Shown here: positions 54,467 to 62,651 of the stretch, one piece after another
Layout: each line of letters starts with the position of its first letter
Position numbering within the stretch: the first letter of the stretch is position 1
Assembly: GCA_003235365.1 (NCBI GenBank)
Contig: QJWJ01000527.1
Coordinates: 50,746-114,745 of the forward strand
Reading direction: 5' to 3'
Origin: Deltaproteobacteria bacterium
GTDB lineage: Bacteria; Myxococcota_A; Polyangia; Polyangiales; Polyangiaceae
DNA: 64,000 bases
Made by a program: the position numbers and the translations under genes
Notes under the pieces: model-generated
What the model was told of the DNA's origin: nothing
The model's database searches: none
What the model saw: only the letters and a program-made list of their open reading frames with translations

Positions 54467-56366
54467 CGAAGTGGAAGCGGACGCGCGCGCGTCTGAGTCC
54501 GAGGTCGACCGTCCATCGGATGGTGGGGTTGTCGTGCCGCCTGCAGCGCGCGTGCCTCAGGAGATCACTGAGGCGTCGGGCGCCAGCGGTGCTGAGGGTC
54601 CGGTTGCACCCACCCTGCGCAGTTCCGATCCTCCGAGACGCGACTCGGGGCAGCCGGTGCGTCCCAGTCTGGTGCCTTTGCCCGAGGGGTACACGCCATC
54701 AAAGCGCAGCTCCAATCCGCCCAATCGGCTGAAAGGTGGCGCTGTCCGCGCCAGCGACGCGCCTCGTCGTCGGCTCAGCTCGGATCCCGGCGCAATGAAC
54801 GAGCCGCATGACCTCGCTTCGACGATACCCGAGGCGGGCTTGCTTCACGCCGCCAACGGTGCGGCGAAGGTCGATGAGGCCGACGCTGGTGCGGCCCGTC
54901 CGGCGCCCGGCCCTGTAGTGACCCCGATGCGAATCATCGAGGTCAAGAAGGCGCCGGTGGGTGGTCAGCTGCCGCCAGTGCCCCCGCCGGCACCATCCCC
55001 GGGCGCACCAGCCAAGCCGCTGCCGCCTCCCGTTGGAGCGGAAAGCCCTCCGGTGTCAGCTTTGCAGCCGCCGCCCGCGCCGATGCGAGCGCCGTCAGCG
55101 GAGGCCGCCCCGGTGCTCGCAAACGTCGCCGGCGCGCCCGCCACCGCGGCTGAGGCGCCAACACCTCCGGATACGCCTCATGCTCGCAGTTCGGATCGCG
55201 TTCCCGCCGCCGAAGCGCCGACCCCTCCCGAGACTCCCGCCTTGCGCCGTGAGTTGCTGTCGCGGGTGTCCAACGGCGAAGACGCCGCGAATCCCAGGCC
55301 CGCGGCGCCCCCGCTGGAGCAGATTGCCCCGCCGGTTGCATCGTCGGGTCAGCGGCCCCCGCCCGCACCGCGGCGCGCTCCCCCACCGAGTGACGGCGCG
55401 GACGACATCGAGGTCACGTTCGATGGTGGCGACTCCTTGGAGATCCCCGAGGACGAGCTCACCGAGGTCGAGGCGGTTTCGGAGCCGACCCCTGACGTCA
55501 AACAGAAGCGACGTCGCCTGCCTCCTCGTCCGCCGCCCCGGACCACGTTTACCGACGGTAGCGGCACGGATGAGAGCAAACGCCGTCAGTGGTGGCAAGA
55601 GCTCTGGAACGACGATTTTCTGCGGGCTGAGATGCCAATCAAGCCGGAAGCGCTGCAAGACGAGGTCGAGTTCATCGACGAGTCGCTCGCACTCGAGCGC
55701 GGTGGTGTGGTGCTCGATCTGGCTTGCGGCGCCGGCGAGTACTCCGTCGAGATGTCGCGCCGCGGTTATGCCGTCGTCGGCTACGACCTGAGCGTGTCAC
55801 AGCTGGCACGCGCGGGCGAGCTTGCTCAGCGCAGCGATCAGAAGATCAGCTTCTTGCAGGGTGATGCCCGCGAGATGTCGTTCGAGCAAATGTTCGATGG
55901 CGTGTTCTGTTGGAACGCGAGCTTTGGCTTCTTCGAAGAAGAGAAGAACCAGGCGCTGCTCGCCAACGTGTTCCGTTCCTTGAAACCGGGAGGAGCGTTC
56001 TTGCTCGATGTGCCGAACCGCGACTTTCTCGTGCATCAGCAGCCGATGCAAAGTTGGTTCGAGGGTGACAACTGCGTCTGCATGGACGACATGCAGGTAG
56101 ATTTCATCACCAGTCGATTGATGGTCAAACGCACCGTCATGTTGGACGATGGGCGCAATCGTGAGTGGCACTATAGCCTGCGCATCTACTCGCTGCACGA
56201 GTTGGGCAAGATGCTGCACGATCAGGGGTTCCGCGTGGCTCAAGTCAGTGGTCACGTCGCGACGCCAGCTGCGTACCTGGGATCGCATTCCCCTCGCATC
56301 ATCATCTTGGCGATCAAACCGAACGACGAAAGCGCCCCTCGCGAGGCGGCCCCGACTGTGGGCTGA
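54459..56366 (+). CDS. SAM-dependent methyltransferase with long Pro-rich N-terminal region
   Basis: 635 residues from ATG 54459 (GGAGGG upstream, overlapping psd). Residues 1-360 are disordered and rich in Pro, Ala, Ser and Arg (for example PPVPPPAPSPGAPAKPLPPP). The class I methyltransferase fold occupies about residues 395-625: VVLDLACGAGEYSVEMSRRG (motif I, SAM binding), VVGYDLS (acidic end of strand 2), FLQGDAREMSF, FDGVFCWNASFGFF (motif post-I) and SLKPGGAFLLDVPN. The substrate cannot be told. Overlap with psd suggests a lipid or head-group role, for example phosphatidylethanolamine N-methylation, but that is inference. The long Pro-rich part may tether it to a partner. Confidence 0.82.
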   Translation: MADEVEADARASESEVDRPSDGGVVVPPAARVPQEITEASGASGAEGPVAPTLRSSDPPRRDSGQPVRPSLVPLPEGYTPSKRSSNPPNRLKGGAVRASDAPRRRLSSDPGAMNEPHDLASTIPEAGLLHAANGAAKVDEADAGAARPAPGPVVTPMRIIEVKKAPVGGQLPPVPPPAPSPGAPAKPLPPPVGAESPPVSALQPPPAPMRAPSAEAAPVLANVAGAPATAAEAPTPPDTPHARSSDRVPAAEAPTPPETPALRRELLSRVSNGEDAANPRPAAPPLEQIAPPVASSGQRPPPAPRRAPPPSDGADDIEVTFDGGDSLEIPEDELTEVEAVSEPTPDVKQKRRRLPPRPPPRTTFTDGSGTDESKRRQWWQELWNDDFLRAEMPIKPEALQDEVEFIDESLALERGGVVLDLACGAGEYSVEMSRRGYAVVGYDLSVSQLARAGELAQRSDQKISFLQGDAREMSFEQMFDGVFCWNASFGFFEEEKNQALLANVFRSLKPGGAFLLDVPNRDFLVHQQPMQSWFEGDNCVCMDDMQVDFITSRLMVKRTVMLDDGRNREWHYSLRIYSLHELGKMLHDQGFRVAQVSGHVATPAAYLGSHSPRIIILAIKPNDESAPREAAPTVG

Positions 56367-56390
56367 CCGGGGTGCGATTCCGCACCCCGG
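56367..56390. terminator. Bidirectional hairpin between convergent genes
   Basis: CCGGGGTGCG-ATTC-CGCACCCCGG, a perfect 10-bp stem with a 4-base loop starting directly after the methyltransferase stop and 5 bases beyond the opposing lipoprotein's stop. There is no T-run. Its position between convergent genes supports a shared 3'-end element. Confidence 0.6.
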
Positions 56391-56394
56391 GTGC

Positions 56395-56859
56395 TCACTC
56401 GCTGCAGGTCACGTAGAGCCCGCCATCGCGCGACTCGCAACTGCACCCGTCGAGTGCCTTCTGCAGACAATCACAGCTCGGATCCTTGGCGCATTGAGGC
56501 AGCCACGAGCACGCCTGAGCTCGTTCGTCACAAAAGAAGCCCGCGACGCACACGGTGTCACCACACGGTGTGCACTGCCCTTGGGCGCACGGATCGGGCT
56601 TGACAGTTTCCGTGGGCTCTTCCGCTCGCGCCTCTGGCGTGAACGACTCGTCCTCAGTGGCTTCAGTCGATTCGGCGTGGCTGTGCGTCGACGATGTCGC
56701 CGGTTGATTCGAGCCGCCGCAATTCGACAGCACCCCGAGCAAGCTGAGCGCCCCGAGCGCACTGAAGAAGCGGCGAAACTCGACGGGGCGAGCCTCGTGC
56801 CTGGTGTGGGCGAGCATGGAATGCGCGGTGACGGGGGCAGGGGCGATACGTCGAATCAT
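56395..56859 (-). CDS. Small Cys-rich lipoprotein
   Basis: 154 residues. FSALGALSLLGVLSNC gives a lipobox (LSNC) at about residue 47; a Met at residue 15 would be an alternative start. An acidic linker (EATEDESFTPEARAEEPTE) leads to a compact Cys-rich domain of about 65 residues with about 13 cysteines, beginning CAQGQCTPCGDTVCVAGFFC and ending GLYVTCSE, likely disulfide-bonded. It overlaps the upstream gene by 4 bases (ATGA), so the two are translated together. No family recognised; the Cys spacing recalls EGF- or antistasin-like knots but not specifically. Confidence 0.7.
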   Translation of the reverse strand: MIRRIAPAPVTAHSMLAHTRHEARPVEFRRFFSALGALSLLGVLSNCGGSNQPATSSTHSHAESTEATEDESFTPEARAEEPTETVKPDPCAQGQCTPCGDTVCVAGFFCDERAQACSWLPQCAKDPSCDCLQKALDGCSCESRDGGLYVTCSE

Positions 56860-57326
56860 TGGCTTGCGTCTGTATCTGGAAGCTGCGCGGTATTGCCTTC
56901 GGCAAACAACGCCTCGCTGAGACGCGCTAGTGCTCCCTCCACCAACTGTTGGTCATGGGGATGCAGGGGGCGATCCGAAGACTTGTGCAGCGCGAAGTGT
57001 ACCAACGCCGCCTCGAGACGAGCAAGAGACGTGGTGCGGACGAAGCTGACCGTGTCCATCGAGTAGCGGAGCAGAACTCGATCTTCGAAGACTTGCTCGC
57101 CGACGATCTGCGCGCGGTTCGGACCATCGGTCGTCAATTGTCGGATGATGCCGCGTACGCGAGCGGCGCGCCGGCGGATCCGCATCACCTCGGCCCGCTC
57201 GTACAGGCCAAAGAAGCGATTGCGGGAATACGTGTGGGGGGCGAGCACGAGGGCGCACAACAGGGCATCGCCGTCCGGAATGTGGCGACCGGCGGGAGGG
57301 CGTGAGGTCTTCTGAGCCGCCGTCAT
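56856..57326 (-). CDS. Conserved-looking hypothetical protein
   Basis: 156 residues with no recognised family and no signal peptide. The core reads LVLAPHTYSRNRFFGLYERA, then a basic RIRRRAARVRGIIRQL helix and VLLRYSMDTVSFVRTTSLARLE, a helical C-terminal half (LEAALVHFALH). It looks like a compact cytosolic alpha/beta protein. It starts 4 bases after the prfA stop and ends overlapping the lipoprotein gene, so it is in one transcript with prfA. Confidence 0.65.
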   Translation of the reverse strand: MTAAQKTSRPPAGRHIPDGDALLCALVLAPHTYSRNRFFGLYERAEVMRIRRRAARVRGIIRQLTTDGPNRAQIVGEQVFEDRVLLRYSMDTVSFVRTTSLARLEAALVHFALHKSSDRPLHPHDQQLVEGALARLSEALFAEGNTAQLPDTDASQ

Positions 57327-57330
57327 CGCC

Positions 57331-58383
57331 CTACAATCTCGAGGCCTGGTGCCAGGCGTTGACCGCTGAGATGACCTCGTCCAAATCTCCGCCGATGACG
57401 CGGTCGAGTTGGTGCAAGGTCAGGCCGATACGGTGATCGGTCAAGCGGTTCTGCGGGAAGTTGTAGGTTCGAATTTTCTCGGAGCGCTCTCCGGAGCCAA
57501 CCATCGTTCGGCGTTCATCCCGCACCTCGTTTGCTTGGCGCTGGATCTCCAGATCGAGCAAACGGCTCTTGAGGACTTTTAGCGCTCGAGCCTTGTTCTT
57601 GATCTGGCTGCGTTCGTCCTGGCACTTGACGATCATACCGGTAGGCAGGTGGGTAACCTGCACGGCGCTGTTCGTCGTGTTGACGCCCTGGCCGCCGGGG
57701 CCACCGGCGGCGGCGATGTCGAAACGCAAATCCTTCTCGTCGATGACCAAGTCGACGTCGTCGGCCTCGGGCAAGACGGCGACCGTCGCGGTCGAGGTGT
57801 GAATGCGTCCCTGTGCTTCCGTTTGCGGAACGCGCTGGACACGATGCACGCCGGCCTCGAACTTGAGCGTCGAATAGACGTGGTCGCCGCTGATCAACGC
57901 GATGACTTCTTTGTAGCCACCGGCTTGGGCTTCACTCGAGCTGAGCAGCTCGAGCTTCCAGCGCCTGCCTTCGGCAAACCGCGCGTACATGCGAAAAAGA
58001 TCGGCCGCGAACAGTGCTGCTTCTTCGCCGCCAGTTCCGGCGCGTATTTCGAGCACGACGTTGCGCTCGTCGTTGGGATCCTTCGGCAGCAGGAGGATCT
58101 TGATGCGTTTCTCGAGCTCTTCTTGCTCACGCTCCAGTTCCGGAAGCTCCTCGGCGGCCAGGTCCCCGAGCTCTGGGTCGTTGAGCGCCTCGCGATCCTC
58201 GGCGATGCGGCGCACCAGGGCCTGCCACTCGCCAAATGCCTCGGCGACTGGCTGAATCGCGCCACGTTCCTGATTCAGTTGCCGTAGGCGCTTCGGGTCA
58301 GCAATGACACTCGGATCGCACAGGAGGTGCTCCAACTCGGCCTGTCGCCGCATCAACACTTCGAGCTTTTCCTCGGGGATCAT
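57331..58383 (-). CDS. prfA: Peptide chain release factor 1
   Basis: 350 residues, standard for RF1, which reads UAA and UAG and releases the nascent peptide. The catalytic GGQ loop is in AAGGPGGQGVNTTNSAVQVT, preceded by AGVHRVQRVPQTEAQGRIHT, the RF1/RF2 signature. The RF1-specific anticodon-mimic region lies just upstream in the DHVYSTLKFE part. The N-terminal helical domain begins MIPEEKLEVLMRRQAELEHL. In many bacteria rpmE lies upstream; here rpmE is 379 bases away on the same strand and the methylase prmC is not adjacent, its place taken by the two small genes downstream. Confidence 0.97.
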   Translation of the reverse strand: MIPEEKLEVLMRRQAELEHLLCDPSVIADPKRLRQLNQERGAIQPVAEAFGEWQALVRRIAEDREALNDPELGDLAAEELPELEREQEELEKRIKILLLPKDPNDERNVVLEIRAGTGGEEAALFAADLFRMYARFAEGRRWKLELLSSSEAQAGGYKEVIALISGDHVYSTLKFEAGVHRVQRVPQTEAQGRIHTSTATVAVLPEADDVDLVIDEKDLRFDIAAAGGPGGQGVNTTNSAVQVTHLPTGMIVKCQDERSQIKNKARALKVLKSRLLDLEIQRQANEVRDERRTMVGSGERSEKIRTYNFPQNRLTDHRIGLTLHQLDRVIGGDLDEVISAVNAWHQASRL

Positions 58384-58762
58384 CGCGTCACTCGCATGTT
58401 TGGGGCATCAGCGAACGCAAACGGCCCGCCAACGGACGTCCAATATAGCGTCCAAGCCGAAAACCCACGCCAAAATCCCGCGTCGCGCTTCGCGCCCGAT
58501 TCGGTATGTGGATGGCCACACGCGTTCCCACCGCAGCCCTCCTGTTTCGCGGCGCAACAGCCACCAGGTCTTCGCTCGCCCAACGCATCGGCCAGCGTCC
58601 GATCGGACAATCCATCAACGGTCCGGGACTCCGCGCCAAATCGAGCTTGTCCAATCCGCCCGCGACCCGGAAGGCACAGATACATGCCGCCGCGCGTGAT
58701 GAGCGGAGCGTACAGCTTCGAGATCTATCCCCGCGCGCCCGAGCACCGAAACGGTGCGCGAC
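58384..58762. other. Gap between rpmE and prfA
   Basis: 379 bases with no gene recognised. It starts on the rpmE side with a hairpin (58743-58757). The short antisense frames have no ribosome-binding sites. It probably holds the prfA promoter, which I could not pinpoint. Confidence 0.4.
58743..58757 (-). terminator. Hairpin downstream of rpmE
   Basis: GCACCG-AAA-CGGTGC (plus-strand orientation), a perfect 6-bp stem 5 bases after the rpmE stop on the minus strand. It could terminate rpmE and separate it from prfA. No T-run follows. Confidence 0.45.
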
Positions 58763-58975
58763 TCAGGCCGACGGAAGGTTGAACTTCTTGCGGAAGCGGT
58801 CGATGCGGCCAGCGGTGTCCACCAAGCGCTGCTTGCCCGTGTAGAACGGGTGGCAAGCGGAGCAAATGTCGACGGAAACCTCTTCGACCGTGCGGGTCGA
58901 CCGAGTCTGGAACTTGCTACCGCACGCGCAATTAACGGTGACGATGTCGTAGTTGGGGTGGATTTCGGGCTTCAT
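58763..58975 (-). CDS. rpmE: Ribosomal protein L31, zinc-binding type
   Basis: 70 residues. MKPEIHPNYDIVTVNCACGS and GKQRLVDTAGRIDRFRKKF are L31 signatures. The four cysteines of the zinc-binding (C+) form are present in CACGS and CSACHPFYTG, so this is the zinc-containing paralogue rather than the zinc-independent YkgM type. It is a surface protein of the 50S subunit. Normal in length. Confidence 0.97.
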   Translation of the reverse strand: MKPEIHPNYDIVTVNCACGSKFQTRSTRTVEEVSVDICSACHPFYTGKQRLVDTAGRIDRFRKKFNLPSA

Positions 58976-59171
58976 GGGATCGCTCCAGTGCGGGGGAGGC
59001 GCACCCTAATGCCGACACCGCCTGGGTTCAAGGGGACCGGGCCGATTTTGTGGCCCGCTGTGCGAACTCGGACCTAATCGCCCATTCAGTGTCGTGGGGG
59101 ATGGGACCGGCCATCTCAACGGAGAGAAAAGCACTTGCGCCCCTGGGGCGGGCCCGGAAATGATGCGCTAG

Positions 59172-60536
59172 ATGAGCGACGCTGTATCCGCCTCACGCCA
59201 ACGCGCCAAACGCGTTGCCGAATGGCTCGTCGGCAAGGAGCGCCCGGACGAAGCGGTGCTCATCCTCAGCGCGTGGGCGGCCGCTGGGCCCAGCGACAAC
59301 GAAGGTCAGGCGTTGTTGGCCGATGCGTTGCGCATCGATCCGAGCTCGAAAGAAGCACAGATGGCTTTCGAGCGCATGGAGGGGATCAAGGGTGACCACT
59401 CCGCGCTGGAAGCGGCGATCGCGGCCTACGACGCCGCTGAGCTGCAGCGCATCGAGCGCGAGTTCACGAAGCCGACCTTTCGTCGCGCTCAGATGGGTTT
59501 CAACAACAACATCAAGAGCAAAGGCAACGTCTACCACGTGCAGACCGAGGACTCGGGTCTGGACGCTCCGCACATCATCACTCACCTGTTTGCGGACGGT
59601 GGCCGAGTCATCAAGAGTCACAAGCGCAGCTACGCCGAGGCGATTGCCAGCGAAGAGGACATCGCGGCGTACGTTCGTTCGCTCATGAAGGCTCAGCACA
59701 TGGAAATGGTGCTGGCTCTTCGCGATGGGCGCTTCGATGCGATCATCGAAGGCAAGGAAATTGGCGGCATGCAGTTCTTCGACGAGCCTCCTCGCGAAGA
59801 CATCATCAAACGGGTCAACAAGCTTGCTGGCGGCAAGCGCCGGGAGCCGAAGCCGCGCATCAGTCAAGTCCCCGAGGAGTCCGAGACCAAGGCGCAGCCA
59901 CTCTACAAGCTCGTGGTCATCCGTTCGCTCGAGGGCGGGCCGGATGCCTACTACCCGACGACCGAGGTCGCGGTGATCGGCTCCAAGGGAGCGATTCCTC
60001 TCATCGGTGAGCGCTTCTGCCACGAAGAGGAAGCGATGCTCATCTTGCAGGAGGGACGCCTGTCGCTCGAGGATCTGGAAGGTGGTAACGGTGTATTTCT
60101 GCGCATCAATTCACCCGTTGCCCTGGAGATGAACGACGAGTTCATCGTCGGCGATCAGCTGATGCGCGTCGAGGCCAATCCCGTTCCCGACGACGGTCCG
60201 GACCCCGATCCGACGTATTTCTATTCGTCACCGAAATGGCCTTCTGCGTTTCGGGTCGTTCAAGTCCTCGAAGGCGGATCTCGGGGCGCCTGTGTCGTCG
60301 CTCAAGGCAATACGCTGCAAATCGGGTCGGCGGTGGGTGACCTGGTTTTCGCCGAGGACCCATTGGTCGACCACCAGCACTGTGTCGTGGAAGAGCAGGC
60401 TGGCGTCGTCATCCTGACTGATCTCGGGTCGCGCTCAGGAGTATTCGTCCGTGTGTCCGGCGAGTGCGACCTGATGGAAGGCGACGAGATCCTCGTCGGG
60501 CGAACGCGTTTGCGCATTCACTTGCCGAGCCAGTAG
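59172..60536 (+). CDS. Double-FHA protein with an uncharacterised YHVQTEDSG domain
   Basis: 454 residues. Residues 1-95 are helical, TPR-like (AVLILSAWAAAGPSDNEGQA). Residues 100-190 form a domain with FNNNIKSKGNVYHVQTEDSG, PHIITHLFADGGRVIKSHK and LMKAQHMEMVLALRDGRFDA. I recall this pattern from many deltaproteobacterial proteins, but it has no assigned function. Two forkhead-associated (FHA) domains follow, about 243-335 and 361-452; the second has IGSAVGDLVF, DHQHCVVEE and LGSRSGVFV, the phosphothreonine-binding loops. The first FHA lacks the usual GR...S pattern and may be degenerate. It likely acts in Ser/Thr kinase signalling. Convergent with the exporter gene. Confidence 0.78.
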   Translation: MSDAVSASRQRAKRVAEWLVGKERPDEAVLILSAWAAAGPSDNEGQALLADALRIDPSSKEAQMAFERMEGIKGDHSALEAAIAAYDAAELQRIEREFTKPTFRRAQMGFNNNIKSKGNVYHVQTEDSGLDAPHIITHLFADGGRVIKSHKRSYAEAIASEEDIAAYVRSLMKAQHMEMVLALRDGRFDAIIEGKEIGGMQFFDEPPREDIIKRVNKLAGGKRREPKPRISQVPEESETKAQPLYKLVVIRSLEGGPDAYYPTTEVAVIGSKGAIPLIGERFCHEEEAMLILQEGRLSLEDLEGGNGVFLRINSPVALEMNDEFIVGDQLMRVEANPVPDDGPDPDPTYFYSSPKWPSAFRVVQVLEGGSRGACVVAQGNTLQIGSAVGDLVFAEDPLVDHQHCVVEEQAGVVILTDLGSRSGVFVRVSGECDLMEGDEILVGRTRLRIHLPSQ

Positions 60537-60548
60537 CGCCGCTCGCGC

Positions 60549-62051
60549 TCACTGGGCGGGGCCACTCGGCGTGGACGGGGCGCTTTGGGTCGTTCGAGGG
60601 AAGCTCAGAGTTGCGAGCCATGCCAGCGCGGCCAGTGCTACGAGTGTCCGAAAGACGTCGACCAGCCCACCCGCCAGCGCGTCGTGCACGGCGCCCAGGG
60701 ACGCGCTGCCGATTGTTTTGGGTCCCGGTCGCAACAACTCGTCGAGCATCTGCCGCCCCTCGGTTTGGCCGATGGACGCGCTCAGTAGGGCTCCCAAACC
60801 CCCGACCGAGACCGCCCCACCGATGCTGCGCGAGAACAACAACACGGCCGTCGCGACGCCGCGTTGCCGCCACTGAACACTGTCTTGTACCGCGATGATC
60901 AAGGCCGTGTTGGCGAAGCCGAGCCCGAGTCCCAACGCAAAGCAACACAGACGCATCAACCAGGGACCGAACTCGGCCGCGACGGGCACCAAGAGCAGCG
61001 TCGTCGCCGCCGCAATCAACAGCCCCCCCAAGCGCACCATCGGGCGGTAGCCGAAGCGGATCAACAATCGACCACTCACCACCGACGCCAGAGGCCAGCT
61101 CAACATCATCGGTGCGATCGAGGTGCCGGCCTGGGTCGGGGTGCCGCCCCAGATGGCTTGCACGTGCAGCGGCACGTAGTTCAACACCCCCATCATCACC
61201 GCGCCGAGCAAGATGCACATCGCGTTCGACGTCGCCATGAGTCGCGTTTTGAGCAGCGGCAGCGACAGCAACGGCTCTGCGGCGCGCTGTTCGATCACGA
61301 TGAACGCGCCGAGCGTGACCAGTGCAGCGGGCAAGGTCACGACGGGGTGCGACCCACTGGCGCCCAACAGCAAGCACACCACCCCAGTGCTGAGCGCGAG
61401 CACGCCCAGGACGTCCAAGCGGTGCTCCGTCCCCTGCCGCCGTTCGGCGAATGACGTCACCAGCAACGTCGCAGCGATGAATCCAAACGGCACGTTGACG
61501 TAGAACACCCAACGCCAAGACAGCGCATCGACCAAGAAGCCGCCCAGCAACGGCCCGCTGATGCCTGCCACTGCCCAGATGGCACCGAACAAGCCCTGGA
61601 CTTTGGCGCGCTGCTCGGGGCGATACAGATCGCCGACCAGCGTCATCGAAATGGGTTGGATCGCTCCTGCGCCGACACCCTGCAGGGCTCGAGCCACGAT
61701 CAGTTGCAGCATGTCCTGTGCGGCGCCGCTCGCCATCGAGCCCAGCAGGAACAGGGAAATACCCCACAGCATGACGGGTTTGCGCCCACGCTGATCCGCC
61801 AGTTTGCCGAACAGCGGCATGGTCACCGTGCTCGACAGCAAGTACGCCGCGCCCACCCAACCGTAGTGTTCGATGCCCTTCAAATCCGCCACGACGCTGG
61901 GCATGGCCGTTGCCACGACCGTCGCCTCCATGGCGGCCATGAACATCGACGACAACAGGGCGGCGAGCGTGAGCGCGCGGTGGCTTTGGGCTGGCATGAG
62001 GGGACTCGGTGCCCCATTCGACGCAGAGGGTCGAACGGGCTCGGCGGCCAT
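60549..62051 (-). CDS. MFS drug exporter, DHA2 (EmrB/QacA) family
   Basis: 500 residues from the ATG at 62051; starts at 62069 and 61997 are possible. About fourteen membrane helices, as in the DHA2 proton-antiport family. Motif A is GKLADQRGRKPVML after helix 2. The family stretch PISMTLVGDLYRPEQRAKVQ and motif C-like GLFGAIWAVAGISGPLLGG follow. Helix 1 contains the Asp-free start MFMAAMEATVVATAMPSVV with the D1-type VATAMP motif. It probably exports a toxic compound; substrate unknown. Divergent from a SnoaL-like gene. Confidence 0.9.
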   Translation of the reverse strand: MAAEPVRPSASNGAPSPLMPAQSHRALTLAALLSSMFMAAMEATVVATAMPSVVADLKGIEHYGWVGAAYLLSSTVTMPLFGKLADQRGRKPVMLWGISLFLLGSMASGAAQDMLQLIVARALQGVGAGAIQPISMTLVGDLYRPEQRAKVQGLFGAIWAVAGISGPLLGGFLVDALSWRWVFYVNVPFGFIAATLLVTSFAERRQGTEHRLDVLGVLALSTGVVCLLLGASGSHPVVTLPAALVTLGAFIVIEQRAAEPLLSLPLLKTRLMATSNAMCILLGAVMMGVLNYVPLHVQAIWGGTPTQAGTSIAPMMLSWPLASVVSGRLLIRFGYRPMVRLGGLLIAAATTLLLVPVAAEFGPWLMRLCCFALGLGLGFANTALIIAVQDSVQWRQRGVATAVLLFSRSIGGAVSVGGLGALLSASIGQTEGRQMLDELLRPGPKTIGSASLGAVHDALAGGLVDVFRTLVALAALAWLATLSFPRTTQSAPSTPSGPAQ

Positions 62052-62145
62052 AGCGCCGAATGGCCGCAATGTCAGCGGGCGCGACGACTTTTCCGCGGCT
62101 CGAGGCCAAATGGCGATTGGCCCTTGTGGGCGCTATGCTCCGCCG

Positions 62146-62517
62146 ATGGCCAATCCCATCGAGAGCGTCGTCGACACCTACGTCCGTGCGTGGAGTGAGC
62201 CGGATCCGGCCGCGCGCGAGGCGATGATCGAATCGTGTTTCGCCGCGGACGGTCGCATCGTGACCGGCAACGGCGTGATCCAGGGGCGCGCCGCCCTCGC
62301 CGCGATAATGACGCGCGTCTTCGAGGATCCACACATCGCGAGCATCCGGCTGACGAGTGCCATCGACGCGCGCAAGACGACCTTCCGCGTTCACTCGGCG
62401 CTGGTGCAACAGGATGGCACTGAGCTTCCGTTTTTTGATGCGGGTGAGGTGGACGCCAGTGGTCGCATCGTGACGCTTCTGACGTTCGATGGGCCGCTTG
62501 TGCACAGCGACGGGTAG
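62146..62517 (+). CDS. SnoaL/NTF2-like protein
   Basis: 123 residues from the ATG at 62146. The pattern ESVVDTYVRAWSEPDPAARE, CFAADGRIVTGNGVIQGRAA and TFRVHSALVQQDGTELPFFD is that of the cone-shaped SnoaL/NTF2 fold, used by small isomerases and hydrolases and as a binding module. The catalytic site is not recognisable, so it could be a non-enzymatic member. No Shine-Dalgarno sequence is obvious. It is divergent from the DHA2 exporter with a 94-base spacer, a usual arrangement for a regulator-exporter pair, although this one is not a regulator. Confidence 0.75.
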   Translation: MANPIESVVDTYVRAWSEPDPAAREAMIESCFAADGRIVTGNGVIQGRAALAAIMTRVFEDPHIASIRLTSAIDARKTTFRVHSALVQQDGTELPFFDAGEVDASGRIVTLLTFDGPLVHSDG

Positions 62518-62588
62518 CGCAAGAGTGGTGGACTTTTCGTTGTGCTTTGCCCCGTTCTGTCGGCGGCGCCATGGGTTGGAGCGGCGCG

Positions 62589-62615
62589 GAGCATTCGGTT
62601 TGACTCCGGATGCTC
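62589..62615. terminator. Hairpin between SnoaL-like gene and RCC1 remnant
   Basis: GAGCATTCGG (62589-62598) with CCGGATGCTC (62606-62615): 10-bp stem with one G-T wobble and a 7-base loop. It lies 72 bases after the SnoaL-like stop and 36 bases beyond the stop of the opposing RCC1-like frame. Confidence 0.5.
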
Positions 62616-62651
62616 GTTGGCTCCTCAGTGGCGGCAACTACGACCTCCGGC

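Noticed and set aside
60409..62637. Long minus-strand frame overlapping the MFS gene and the SnoaL gene
   Set aside because: Out of phase with the transporter, Arg/Gly/His-rich and without membrane pattern; a shadow frame.
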